This document shows, one piece after another, positions 35,770-47,350 of a stretch of DNA of 64,000 nt. Location of the stretch: NCBI RefSeq assembly GCF_945859685.1, contig NC_079149.1:16837118-16901117 (forward strand). The letters run 5' to 3'. How positions within the stretch are numbered: the first letter of the stretch is position 1; the number at the start of each line of letters is the position of its first letter. Source of the stretch: Eupeodes corollae. Taxonomy: Eukaryota; Arthropoda; Insecta; Diptera; Syrphidae. Below the pieces are notes generated by a model. That model did not search any database. It worked only from the letters and a program-made list of their open reading frames with translations, and was not told the DNA's origin. The position numbers were made by a program, and so were the translations under genes.

Positions 35770-38700
35770 AATCAAAAAAAGTAAGAATGAAAGAATGGAT
35801 GACAGGATATATTTTGAAAAAATGTAAGAAATATCCAAATAATAATCACTTTAAAATAAAATACAAGAAAGTATGCAAACAATTAACAAGATAAATTAAA
35901 ACTTGTAAGGAAAATTATTATTTAGCGCAACTGGAAAAAAATAAAGGTAATATTAAAGGAGAGTGAAAAATTGTGAATAAACTTTTAAATCGTATTTACC
36001 AATCAGAAAAGCCTTTAGTTATAGAAGGTGATCACATTCAAATAAATGATACTACTGAAATTGCTAATCGTTTTAATACATTTTTCATTTCTATTGCTGA
36101 AAATGTATCTACTGAGGTATTTAGGAACAGAAATGTTCATTGAAGGTTGAATTAATGATAATGTTAATACAGAAAGTCTTTTTTATGTCCCTTTGTTCCC
36201 TGATAAATTCCTTTTTATTATTAAAAAGTTTTTAAAAAAATCAAGTTTTGCGACCAACGATAATTGTTCTAGCTTAACCTTTTAACAAATTGCTTACAAA
36301 ATTGTGGATACACTTTCCCATATTTTCAATAAAAGTGTGTACGGTGGTGTTTTTCCAAGCGCTCTCAAGATTGCTGAAGTCATTCCTCTACACAAAAAAT
36401 CAAACCATTGCATTATGAATAATTATAGGCCTATTTCACTGTAAGCTGTTTGTTCTAAAATTTTTGAAAAAGCAATCAAGAAAAGAATTTTGAAGTTTCT
36501 TGAAAAAAAAAAAATTTTGTTTTAGTGAATCTCAATTTGGATTTAGAGCCTATAAATCAACTGAAGATGCGTTATTAAAATTTTGCAGTGAAATTTATGA
36601 AAACATAAACAAGAATTTGTTTACAGCTGGACTCTTCATTGATTTAACTAAAGCTTTTGATTTAGTTGATTATAATAATCTCTTGAGAAAATTAAAAATT
36701 GTAATGGGTCCGATTTGTCAAATTAAAAATTTTAACATTTCTCGACGTTTCAAGGTCCCTAGAGTCGAAATAAAAGATTTTTAGAAAGATGTCTGTGCGT
36801 GCGTGTGTACGTACGTTTGTACGTCCGTACGTCCGTACGTTCGCGACGTTTTTTTCGTCGTCCATAGCTCAAGAACCAGAAGAGATATCGACTTCAAATA
36901 AATTTTGTTATACAGATAATAAGGCAGAAAGATGCAGAAAGGGCTCTCAAGAAAATTGCGTGGGTGGTTTTTTTTACCATAGCAGTTTGAAAAAAGGTGA
37001 ACATTTTGGTTAACCCTAAATATCTTACGAACCAAAAATGCTAGAGACTTGAATTAAATTTTATATAATAAACTGTAACGTGATACCTAACAGGTATATT
37101 TTTTGAAAAAAATTAATATAACGGTTTTTTTTATAAATCAATAAAACTGAAAAAAAAAATTGTGACCTCTAAAATTTTACGACTGAAATATGATTTCATC
37201 TCTAAAACAGTTTTGTGCAACGAAGAATAATGTTTTTGACATCTGATAAAATTTTGAAAAAAATCTAATTGATAGTTTTTTTATAAAAAATAAAAATTAA
37301 AAAAATACATTACTCAAAGTTCGTAAAAATTGAATATCGATTCAAATATCTTTTCAAAAACTTGAAATTTAGGTTTCAAGCTAATTTTATCATATAAGAA
37401 ATATTGTTTTCAACATTTTGAAAAATGTTGTGAAAAATCGAATTGACAGTTTTTTTTACAAACAATTAAAACATAAAAAAAAGTATTAAAGTTGGTATTA
37501 ATTGATTTTCGACTCAAATATCTTTTCAAAACTTTGAGATATAGGCTTTAATTTCCTTTTATCTTTCAAAAAATCTTGTTGTCAACATTCAGTTAAAGTT
37601 TGAAAAAAATCGAATTGACATTTTTTTTACAAAAAATTAAAAACCGAACAAAAATTAAACAAAAGTTGGTAAAAAATGATTTTCGACTCAAATATCTTTT
37701 CAAAACTTTGAGATAATAGCTTCTTACTAATTTTTTCTTATAAGAAATATTGTTTTCAACATTTGGTAAATTTTTTTAAAAATTCGAATTGACAGTTTTT
37801 TTACAAAAAATAAAACTCTAAAAAAAACAATACTAAAACTTGGTCAAAATTTACTTTCGGCTCAAATAGTTTTTCAAAAATGAAAAATATTAGCTTCAAA
37901 CTTATTTTATTTCACAGAATATTCAGTAATTTTTATATAAAAATCTTACAGTCCGTTTTTTCATAAAAAATAAAATCTACAAAAAATAGTACGCAAATTT
38001 AGTAAAAATTGATACGAGTACATATAGACAAACTTTTAAGCAAGACAAATAGACGGACGGGATGGGAAGTTATCAGTGTGGGTCGCATCCCAGCCTCTTT
38101 TTTATAATTGGCTAGATTCTTATTTATCCAATAGAAAGCAATTAGTAAAAATAAATGGTAGTTTGTGTGAAATTAGTATTGGTGTTCCCCAAGGTTCGGT
38201 TTTGGGTCGCTTACTTTTTCTGATCTTTATTAATTCTATTTTCAATCAGAATTTCAAAGGCAAAATTACAGCATTTGCTGGTGATAAGGCCTTTTCATAT
38301 GGTTGCAGTTCTCTGGTTAATTTAATTTCTGACATTAACTCAGTTTTGGATATCTTAAGACGCTGGTTTGCAGTTAATAAAATGGTGTTAGGCAATAAAA
38401 CAAAACTAATGTACTTTTGTCTGTCAGGATCTTCTAACTTAGTTGATTGCGATATATTTTATCATTCCTCAGATTGCCAACAAATTAAAATTCAGTGTAA
38501 ATGAATCTAATAGTTTTGTCTCTAGGGAGCTCTGTTCAACTCATTGATTTCATTTAGAATTTGTGAATACCTTTAAATGCCTTGGTATGATCTACTTTGG
38601 TATTGTTTACTCTAAAATTCAGTATGGAACAAGCTGTTGGGGAGGGTCTTATAAAAATAAAATCAATCCGCTTCTTGTTCTTCAAAAACATGTAATAAGA

Positions 38701-39235
38701 ATTATTTGTAACAAAAATCACTTTCATAATAGTTTAAATTTATTTCAGGAGTTAAAAGTTCTTCCTTTAAGACATCTATACTTGAGGGTGTTTTTTTATA
38801 AGAGTGGATATCTATCAATAAGAAATAATGCTCCATACAATTTAAGAGTAAATTCTATGAATTTAGTATCTATCCCCTCTTATAATAAAATTCACTTTCG
38901 CAGATTGTTCATAATAGTAGCACCTTCAGTTTTTAATAAATTGTCTTTCTCAATAAGAAGTCTTAGAGTATTGTCCATTTTCCTACAAAGTGTAAGGTCA
39001 TGACTGTTTGGTTACGATCTTTTCATGCTTTTCATGCAGCAACCTTTATTGATTACTAAAATAAATGTATCAAAAAAAATTTGGGTATCCAATCTAAACG
39101 CACTCAACCTCAAGACATTGCCCAATCTTGTAAATGAAAGAATTACCATTGATACAGTATTGGCATTGAATGGCTTTCGAAAATTGTTCAGTCATCCAAA
39201 AAGTCTAAATTATAATTAACCTTTAATTTAAAGTT
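35770..39235 (+). pseudogene. Non-LTR retrotransposon (CR1/jockey-like), split by a tandem-repeat element
   Basis: The plus strand carries, in order: IYQSEKPLVIEGDHIQINDT and EIANRFNTFFISIAENVS (36000-36110), PSALKIAEVIPLHKKS and NYRPISL (36357-36440), SESQFGFRAYKSTEDALLKF and LFIDLTKAFDLVDYNNLLRK (36526-36700). Then comes the inserted element, then PLFYNWLDSYLSNRKQLVKI, GVPQGSVLG (38179-38205), AFAGDKAF (the degraded FADD box, 38271) and a C-terminal domain to about 39000 (QYGTSCWGGSYKNKINPLLV). Stops and shifts are present, for example ADD changed to AGD. Confidence 0.85.
36709..38061. mobile_element. Non-autonomous element with internal ~174-bp tandem repeats
   Basis: This 1.35-kb block interrupts the RT frame of the surrounding retroelement between LLRKL and PLFYNWLDS. 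ATGGG flanks both sides (36704-36708 and 38062-38066), a possible 5-bp duplication. The termini TCCGATTTGTC and, reversed, TCCGTCTATTTGTC are similar. The body holds at least five units phased at 37181, 37339, 37511, 37685 and 37859 (GACTCAAATATCTTTTCAAA) with 158-174 spacing, and a GTACGTCCGTACGTCCGTAC stretch near 36810. There is no transposase. Confidence 0.65.
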
Positions 39236-39409
39236 TGTGCAATGCCACATTATAATAAATCATAGTTTTGTGTTAGTTTCGTTTTGAAATGTTTGGCCAG
39301 ACTTTGTGTTAAAATGGCAATTCTTCTGTCTTCATAATTTCTGGGTTTTCAATTGTTTTCTTTTTTTCAGGGCTACAAATGAGACCTAATTATGTACTCA
39401 AGTTCTGAG

Positions 39410-41163
39410 TTTTTTTTTTTTTTTTTTTATCCGATGGAAATCTTCAAAAGACACTCGGGAAGAATCGGTACCGAGTAGTGTAAGACTCTTACCGCACTAA
39501 AACCACCGGTGAATCAGGACCAATCTTTGAAAGATCGACAAATGATTTTTATTTCTAAATTTTTAAATCGCATTGTGGGAAGTTTAAGGTTATAACACTT
39601 TCCCGTAGCTTTTAGCCCATCAGCTCATGAGGCTTGGTTCTTCTTAATCTCCGAACATTGTCTCGTACATTTAATACGGTCTCCATTTCAGAGTTAGTAT
39701 GACTTTGCAGTCGCTGATTGTGTGATACAGCGTGTTTCTTAACCACTTCTGTAACCATTTCAATTTGAAGGTCACGATGTAGATCGCTATTTCTTATATA
39801 CCAAGGGGCATTTATTATTCCACGAAGGACCTTGCTTTGGAATTTTTGGATGGCTTCAGCATTTGTTTTCTTTGTACAGCCCCATAGTTGGATGCCATAT
39901 GTCCAAACGGGTTTCAATACTTGCTTATATAACATTAGTTTGTTCTGGATAGATAGGTCAGAATTCTTTCCTATTAACCAGTACATTTTTCTGTACTTCA
40001 AGTTTAGTTCTTCTCTTTTCTTTTTGAACTTTGCATCCAAATTCATTCCAAGGTATTTGGCGGTATTGGAGTAAGGTACTTCTGTACTGTTTATAAAAAT
40101 TGGAACATTGTTTATGTTTTTGTTTGTAAAGTTTATATGCGTCGATTTTGTTTCGTTTCACTAACTTTATCGACTGCATTTTGCAATTTTTGTGTAGCCT
40201 TCGTAACGGATTTAATTGGCACCAATATTGCAGTATCATCAGCAAAGGTAGCCATGATAGCGTTGATGTCCACTGGAATATCCCTTGTATATAACAGATA
40301 CAGGGTTGGTCCTAGGACACTTCCTTGTGGTACACCGGCTTCAATTTTCTTAAGTTCCGAGTAATTTTGGTCGTACCGTAATCTAAAGAGTCGGTTTGTA
40401 ACGTAGGATTTCAGTATTTCGTAGTACTGCCTGGGGAAGTCCCTATGCAGTTTGTACTCAAGTCCCAAGTGCCAAACCTTGTCAAAAGCTTGAGCAACAT
40501 TTAATAATACAGACGAGCATACTTGTTTTTCTTCAAATGCCTTTTCCACAACATCCGTAATTCGATGCACTTGGTCTATCGTGGAATGTTAATTTCTAAA
40601 TCCAAACTGATGGCTCGAAATTAGTCTTCTTTCTTCAATTATTTTGCTAAGCCTTTTCAGTAGCAGTTTTTCAAAAACTTTTGCAATGATTGGTATAAGC
40701 CATATTGGTCTGTAAGATGTAACTTCTGTTGGTGGCTTACCTTGTTTAGGTATAACAATGACTTCCGCAGTTTTCCAATGATGTGGCACATATCTTAGTT
40801 TAAGGCATGCGTTTATTATAAATTGGAGTTTCTTGAAGGCTATAAGAGGCATTTCTTTCAGAACCTGAGCAGTTATAAGATCGTACCCTGGTGATTTTTT
40901 GTTTGACAACTTATGTTGACACATGCTTCTTACTTCTTTGAGCGTGACAAAAGGTATTTCACATTCGTCGTTTCTGTCAACAAACTGTAAGGGATCTGTA
41001 GCTGTGCTTGCTGGGAATGGCTTGAAAAAATTCGCGAGATGTTCAGCGAAGAGATCAGCCTTTTGTTTCGGGTTTCCGATCCATTTACCATCTTGAGATT
41101 TTATCGGCGGGTTTTGTGTCTGTGGTCTTTTTAGGCGCTTAGCTTAGGAGTATTCTGTAGAAG
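39410..41163 (-). mobile_element. 5'-truncated jockey-type retrotransposon with target duplication and poly(A)
   Basis: AAGTTCTGAG occurs at both borders (39400-39409 and 41164-41173), a target-site duplication. On minus the element ends in about 20 A residues (39410-39430). Coding on minus runs KSPGYDLITAQVLKEMPLIA, IAKVFEKLLLKRLSKIIEER, HQFGFRN, then a single in-frame TAA at 40591-40589, HSTIDQVHRITDVVEKAFEE, AQAFDKVWH, GVPQGSVLGPTLYLLYT, ATFADDTAILV, and C-terminal LKPVWTYGIQLWGCTKKTNA (40046-39612). Besides the stop, two frameshifts occur (about 40140 and 40000). The EN domain is missing. The motifs match the jockey clade well. Confidence 0.88.
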
Positions 41164-41173
41164 AAGTTCTGAG

Positions 41174-42585
41174 TGAACATGCTTTAATTTCATTAAATCT
41201 AATTATAAAAAATAACTACATTCTTCCAGTTTTGCAAAGATTTAAATAGATAGAAAAAACTGGGTTTGAACGTTTTAATCAAAAAAAAAAAAACAGTGTT
41301 TTATTCGTCAGCCTTCTGAGGTCAATATCAACTTCTTAGTCAACGGTGTTTGTGTTATTATTGTTTTTTTTTTTTGATATTCAATAAACCAATTGAACTT
41401 TATGAGTCGCACTTCAATTGTTTATCTTTTCAAAACAATTGACTTCCTCAATTCTGTCGGTTTATTTTATTGTTATTCATTCTAGTTCTACGTTTTTGAA
41501 TTTTATTAGATAAACAATTTGAATGGTTAACGTGTGACAGCTTGAACTGCACATTTTGATACAAAATCTTTAGCTTTGACTGCCGGCATTTGTTGTACGT
41601 GTTTTTATTTTTATATTGACAACTATTTACAATTTATTTTGTGTTGTTTTTTTATTAGACACACGCTGAAGCTGAAGTTGAACCTTTGTCTTGTGTCTAG
41701 TTTGTTTTTTGAATAAAATCAGAGATGGTAAAGTGGGACAAGGTCGTGACGACGACTACGACGACGACGGACGCAATGCCGGACGAACAAATGAAATAAA
41801 TGACAAATTTATTTCAATGGTTTTATTTTTCAAGAGCACTCAACTCAAAAACAAGAAAAAGAAGAGGCAAAGGCAAAGTCGCACATATGTATATATATAG
41901 TAAATGGCCCATCTGAAAGTTACTTTTTAAAAGCTTTATAGGAATTCTACATTGGAATGGTGGAGAGATAGATGGACGATATTATTTTACGTTTTATTTG
42001 AAATGTTTATATTTAGTTAGGTACTTTGTTGGTGTGTTTCGTATCGCATTCGTAACTAAGTGATATGGGGGCAAAGTCTACTTTTATATCAGATAGTAAA
42101 TATAGATACTTGACTCCGTGCAACTATGAGTTGTTGTTGTTTGTTGTTTACATTTTTTATTCTTTGAAGTATGTAATACAGAAAAGTTAAATTGAAATAA
42201 TTGTTATGCGCTGTTTAATCAGAAACGAAATAGTTTGATTGCTTATCAATTAAAATACTATGATTTATGTGATCGATCTTACCTACCTAAAATAAATCAA
42301 TAATTTGAAGCTAGGTGGGGTGTGAATATAAGAATAGTTTTAAGATGGCTTGTGGCAACAGTGAGTGATGTTATCGAAAACTTTGTGATATTGGTTCTCA
42401 AATTTGTTTCTATCTTCTAAAAGCCATTTTCTGAGGCATATCAAGGGGTAGGTTTCGGTGTGTAAAACAAGGACTAAGCATGTAGAGCATAGTACAAATT
42501 CGACTCAAAGTTGATACAAAATTGACCCTAGTCATTTTTAAAAAGTATTTAAAGATCTTGGTTAACTTATAGCCAATGCCGAAAA
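41174..42585. other. Intergenic, no gene seen
   Basis: No accepted coding block. The frame at 41691-41900 (Asp/Gly/Lys-rich) follows a GACGACTACGACGACGACGG run and is probably spurious. Confidence 0.4.
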
Positions 42586-42589
42586 GGCA

Positions 42590-44060
42590 GACAAATCATT
42601 TGCTTTGTACCCATGTGATGGCAGGTCACTTTCGAAAATGAGTTTTAAATTCAGGACTTTGCTTCGCAAACCTCTACTTTAAGTTCATAGTAAAAAAAGT
42701 ACCAAACAAATTACACTGGTCAACAAAATTTTAACTTTTTTTGCCACACGGACTTTTTTGATATTTTTTGCTTTGGTTGGTGATCATAAGAAAAAATAAA
42801 TGGTTTAAAAAAATTTGTTGGCCAAAGATTTTATTTAAAATATTGTGAAATAACACAGATCTTGTTAATCATAACTGTATTTTTGTATAAATGACTAAAT
42901 AAATCTTAGATTTTCTTTCGCTTCTGGTTGGTCCCTTTCAATTGCCCACCAGTTATCCGCTAAGATATTTGGGTTCCATTTGCCCTAGTACCGCTTTTCC
43001 ATATTCAAAATGTGTTGATGGAACCTCTTAACGCGCTCGTCGCTGACAGGCACTAAATTTTCAGGTAAAAAAATCCAGGGAGTCTAAAAAGTGGATCTTA
43101 AGTGACATGTTCCAACCCAAAGCTTTATATGTCATTAACAGCTCGCTAACCAACTCCCTGTAGCTGTCACTCTTGTGCTTATCCAACAAATTTGCAACAA
43201 CATTTTTAAAAGCCTTCCATGTAGATGTTTCTTTTAGACGAGATCCTAATAGTTCTGATTGTTTTTTGGACAAATTTAGATTCCGAACTAAATCATTTAA
43301 GTCTTCTTTTAAACTGGAAGTCATCGTCCTCGTCAACACATTTACCTGAAGTGGACGGGTGTGAATGGTCATTCTCAACAGACGTAGTTGCAAATAGTAA
43401 TAGTTCTGGCAATTTTTTACAATTGGAGACTGGTCTTATAGCCGAAGATAAGTTAGGGTAAATAACAGTATTTTTTTTTCTTGTATTTTATACCGTTTAT
43501 GTCAGTGAGACAAAAATAGCAATCCGAAACGTGAACTCGCTGTTCAGTCCATATCATGGGTACTGCAAACGGCATAGGTCGTGCGCCTTTTTTCCAGTCG
43601 GTTGAATTTTTCACACACGTTATGCATAAGGAGCCCAGGATTTGTCTTGATGAGCGACAGAAAAACCAAAACATTGGTGATAACACAAGATTCGTAATGT
43701 TTCGTCTTTGTTTTTTGAATGTCAGTTCTCCGTAAACATAACATAAATAGATAGGATCATTGTTACACTTCCTCGACATGTTCACAGGGTTCACAAAAAA
43801 ATGCTATAACAAAAAGGTGTTAAAATGTAACCACATATATTTTTAAAACGGTTTACTTGGAAGCGCTTCGGTTAACTTGCTACGTAGTACAAGTTTTGAG
43901 TTATACCGTATCACAGGAAAACTGAAGCTAGTTGACACTTGACAATTGTGATTTAATAATGAGTATTGACCAGTGTTATTGTCTAGAAAACACTGCACAT
44001 ATGCAAGCTACAAGTCCATCACGATTTGTGTTACGTATTGTAAAGAAAAGTCATATGCCT
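42590..44060. mobile_element. Family 1 MITE copy split by a CACTG-ended transposon
   Basis: 42590-42713 matches the MITE at 2782 (TTTAAATTCAGGACTTTGCT, CTCTACTTTAAGTTCATAGT, ACCAAACA). 43976-44060 continues it (TATTGTCTAGAAAACACT, CAAGCTACAAGTCCATCACG). In the 2782 copy these two parts are directly joined, which shows the inserted segment precisely. The outer ends are degraded. Confidence 0.75.
42714..43975 (-). mobile_element. CACTG-ended DNA transposon (CACTA/EnSpm-like by ends), 1262 bp
   Basis: The termini are CACTGGTCAA (42714) and TTGACCAGTG (ending 43975), flanked by TTA on both sides (42711-42713 and 43976-43978). The same site occurs once, uninterrupted, in the MITE at 2782. On minus it carries a broken ORF in at least three frames: MPFAVPMIWTEQRVHVSDCY and FCLTDINGIKYK (43794-43453), YPNLSSAIRPVSN (about 43450-43410), NDLVRNLNLSKKQSELLGSR and ALGWNMSLKIHFLDSLDFF (43393-43061), and ERVKRFHQHILNMEKRYQGK-like residues (about 43040-42970). 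I recall this protein as a very common unnamed insect repeat ORF. The CACTG ends with a 3-bp duplication point to the CACTA/EnSpm group (Chapaev usually makes 4 bp). Confidence 0.72.
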
Positions 44061-44079
44061 ATTGTAGTAGAATTAAGAA

Positions 44080-47000
44080 ATGTACCTAATTGAGAGTTCT
44101 CAAATATAAAACTGCCATCATGATTTAAATGGGAAAATGAAGAAGCTGTTCTATTTCAACACAATCCAAATAGTTTAATTACAAACAACGGTATGCTGAT
44201 AGAATCTACAGAATAACTATCAAACCAGCTAATAGGTTATATTAGATGTTTGACATCGAATAAAATTTTAAACAACACTTGTCCAAAGTTCAAACAAAAA
44301 TGGTTCGATAAGGAATGTGGGAAAGCGCGCCAAAAATCCTTTTCTATTTTAAAAATTGCACTAAATTCGCGAAATTGTGGTTAGACAAAATGGTACCATG
44401 AAGCGAATGGTCTTTACAAAGATATACAAATGTCACTAAAAGAAAATCGAATAAGACCATAAGCAAGCACTTTCACTAGGTCAAACCAAAAACACGAAAG
44501 AATTCTGGAAGATAGCTAAAGACATTAACGGAATTAATCATAAAATTGGCACAGGGTTATCTACAGAAAGTCTGGCTGCACACTTTAAAAGACTTCTAGG
44601 CAATAACCCAAGCCAATATTACTGCTATGGGGAACCTTATGTTCTTGATGAAACAATAGATGGTGAGATAACAATAGAAGAAATAAAAGCTGTTCTTGAA
44701 AAAGCGAAAAATGGAAAGGCACCAGGTGGAGATGGGATTCCGTATGAGTTCTATATAAATTCTCCTCAAACATGCATTAATAAAATAAGGAAACTCTTCA
44801 ACAAAATCTTTTCAAACGCTGACATACCCTCCTCTCTCAAGAAGACGGTAATTTGTCCAATACACAAAAAGGGTTCCTTAGATATCGCTGAAAATTACTG
44901 AGGTATATCGTTTTTGAATGTGTTAACAAAAATATTCTGCTGTATACTAGTAAAGAGACTTGAAAAATGTATCGGAAGCAAAAACATTCTATCAGATCTT
45001 CAAGCCGGATTTAGAAGAAACTTTTCAACAATAGACCAAATCTTCACTCTTTCATCAATCATAAAAGCTTTTCAAGCAAGAAACAAGAAAGTATATTCTT
45101 TCTTTGTGGACTTCAAAGTGGCTTTTGACCTTGTATCACAATTGGGGGTATCTTCGAGGTTTTTGAAAGTAATTAAAGCGGTGTATACTGGAACTAATGC
45201 AGCAGTCTGGGATGGGAAGATATTTTCGGAATGGTTGAAACATGTATATGTAAAATAAGGTTGTCCACTCAGTCAGTGCCTTGTTGTTTTCGCTGTTCAT
45301 AAATGACATAGAGGAAACCTTACCTGGAGGAATACGAATATCTGATTCTGTTAGAAATGTGCTACTGTACGCTGAAGACCGTATCCTGTTGTCGGAATCA
45401 CCAGATAACCTACAGTTGATGATAAATCGCTTAGCAAATTACTGTGATAGGTGGGGACTTCTATATATATAAAAGAAAGTCGTGTTAGTTACACCACTTA
45501 TAACTCAAGAACGGCAAAACAGATTTGGCTGAAAATTGGTAGGAAGGTAGCTTAGAGCCAGGAGACGGACATAGGATACTTTTTATCCCGTTCGACAGCG
45601 TTCCCGTGTGACTTGACCTGAAACGTCAGTCACTAAAACGTAGTATAACAAAAAAGAATCAGACATGGAATAACAAAACGCAAATGACAGCTATGTAATT
45701 GACGTAAAATGACAGCTATGTAATGACGTATGGATGACAATTTGATATTTGTAAGAAATCAATATTAAAACTAATTCTATTAAAAAAATAATTAAGAAGT
45801 GGATTGAAGTGAAGTGAAGTTTAATTAAAAGTGAAGTGAAGTTTAATTAATAATGCCGCGACTAGCCTGAAGCTCTGGATCGTACACTTAGGAATTTTAG
45901 AACTGAGTAACGTCCGATGAGAGGTGTTGTGATACTGTTTGCAGGTGTGCCAAGAGGTATAAAATCGTCGTTTCTGTGGACTTCTGTCAAACTTTTAAGA
46001 TTGACCACAAATATGCGCGTACATTTGGGTGGTGATAGTAATGCAGCACAATTTTCAAGAACTCTTTTGGATATAGGAAATGGAAATATTTTAAATAATG
46101 ATGGTGAAGTACTAATAGAACCAACATTTGCTACTAGCTTAACTAGACAAGATGAATTAAAAGCTAATGTTTACCCGTCGCTCAAATTTCAGAAAAAACG
46201 GATGACTGGTAACGCGAACGAGTGATTTTAGAACCTAAAAACGATTCTGTTCCAAGCATAAATCATAAAATTCTTTCAATGTTTGAAGCCCATCAACAAA
46301 CTTATCTTTCTATTGATAATCTGACTGATCAAGATGATACTATTGATATTCCAATCGAATTTTTGAATTCTTTGAATACATTAGAACTTCCTTGGCATAA
46401 ACTAGACTTGAAAATTGCGGCTCCAATAATACTTATGAGGAATTAAATGCACCGAAATTATGCAATGGTACTAGATTACGGATAGTAACTATGCAGGGGA
46501 AAGCAATTGAAGCTAAAATTCTTTCAGGTTCAGCCCAAGGCCAAAGCGTTTGTATTCCCAGGATACTGATGATTACTAACGAATGCCCTATAAAGCTTTG
46601 TTTTGCTATGTCTATCAATAAGGCACGGACACTGAGGGTTGCAGGCATTTATATCACAAATCCCTGTTTTACCCACGGACAATTTTATGTTGCTTGCACC
46701 CGTGTCAGCTCGGCAAAAAATCTGTATGCTTACAAAAAAGTATTATAACCATAATAGAAATATTTATAGAGATACTTTATAAAAATTATTAAATAAAAGA
46801 GGTACAATATAAGAAAATAGTAGTTTTTCATCCTAATTTTTTTATATAAAATAGTTGAATACCTCCCGGGTGAAGTCGGGTAAACCAGCTAGTCTATTAA
46901 TAAAAACAAGTCAAAAATAATGATCTTCTAACGATTCTCACGAAACCTTAGCGGAAATAGATGGCACTTTAATGGGAATCTCTTAGAAATACCCAAAGAA

Positions 47001-47350
47001 ATTAAATATTTAGGTGTAAAGCTAAATTCGACAAATGGAGAAAACCAGCACCTCTCAAAGCTTGTTGAATTTATGATGGAAAAATGTCTTTTGAAACGAC
47101 GTAATAATCCTTTCAGCCAAATATTGTGAAATCAACTCTCTGCTACTCTTCTCAGGTCTGGGGTGCAGATGAACGAAGTGATAGAAAAATTTCAAAGGAA
47201 ACCGGAAAACCGAAACTTCTAAAACAAATAAGAAGTGCTACGCTGACCACATTAAAGTCACTTTTGACTTCTTACTTAGACCCGCAAAAGAAAGTTTCAA
47301 AAATTTGTTTTCCGGTTTGGTCGTTACAACCTTGCACATTGTGGATATGA
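44080..47350 (+). pseudogene. Non-LTR retrotransposon split by a Helitron
   Basis: On plus: CGKARQKSFSILK (44320), TKEFWKIAKDING (44497), ITIEEIKAVLEKAKNGKAPG and GDGIPYEFYIN (44665-44760), PSSLKKTVICPIHKKGSLD (44830-44885), a stop in NYRGISFLN (AENY then TGA), LQAGFRRNFSTIDQIFTLSS (45000-45060), FFVDFKVAFDLV (45103), LLFSLFINDIEETLP (45281) and NVLLYAEDRILLSES (YADD degraded to YAED, 45355-45400). The RT C-terminal part resumes after the Helitron with NKNKSKIMIF and EIKYLGVKLNST (46905-47040) and CYSSQVWGADERSDR (47140). It is related to the element at 57450-60870. Confidence 0.85.
45460..46892 (+). mobile_element. Helitron remnant with both termini and PIF1-like helicase C-terminus
   Basis: The 5' end TCTATATATATAAAAGAAAG is the classic insect Helitron start. 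The 3' end has CCCG-GGTGAAGT-CGGG, a short hairpin, about nine bases before the terminal CTAG (46889-46892), followed by T. On plus the interior keeps helicase fragments: RGVVILFAGVPRGIKSSF-like (45917; degraded Walker region), HLGGDSNAAQFSRTLLDIGN (46033), KAPIILMRN, CNGTRLRIVTMQGKAIEAKI (46462-46520), GQSVCIPRI, FAMSINKARTLRVAGIYITN and HGQFYVACTRVSSAKNLYAY (46600-46745). The Rep domain is absent. Frames are shifted at least twice. No target duplication is expected for Helitrons and none was seen. Confidence 0.85.

Noticed and set aside
41691..41900. Asp- and Lys-rich plus frame
   Set aside because: Explained by a GACGAC repeat and A-rich sequence.
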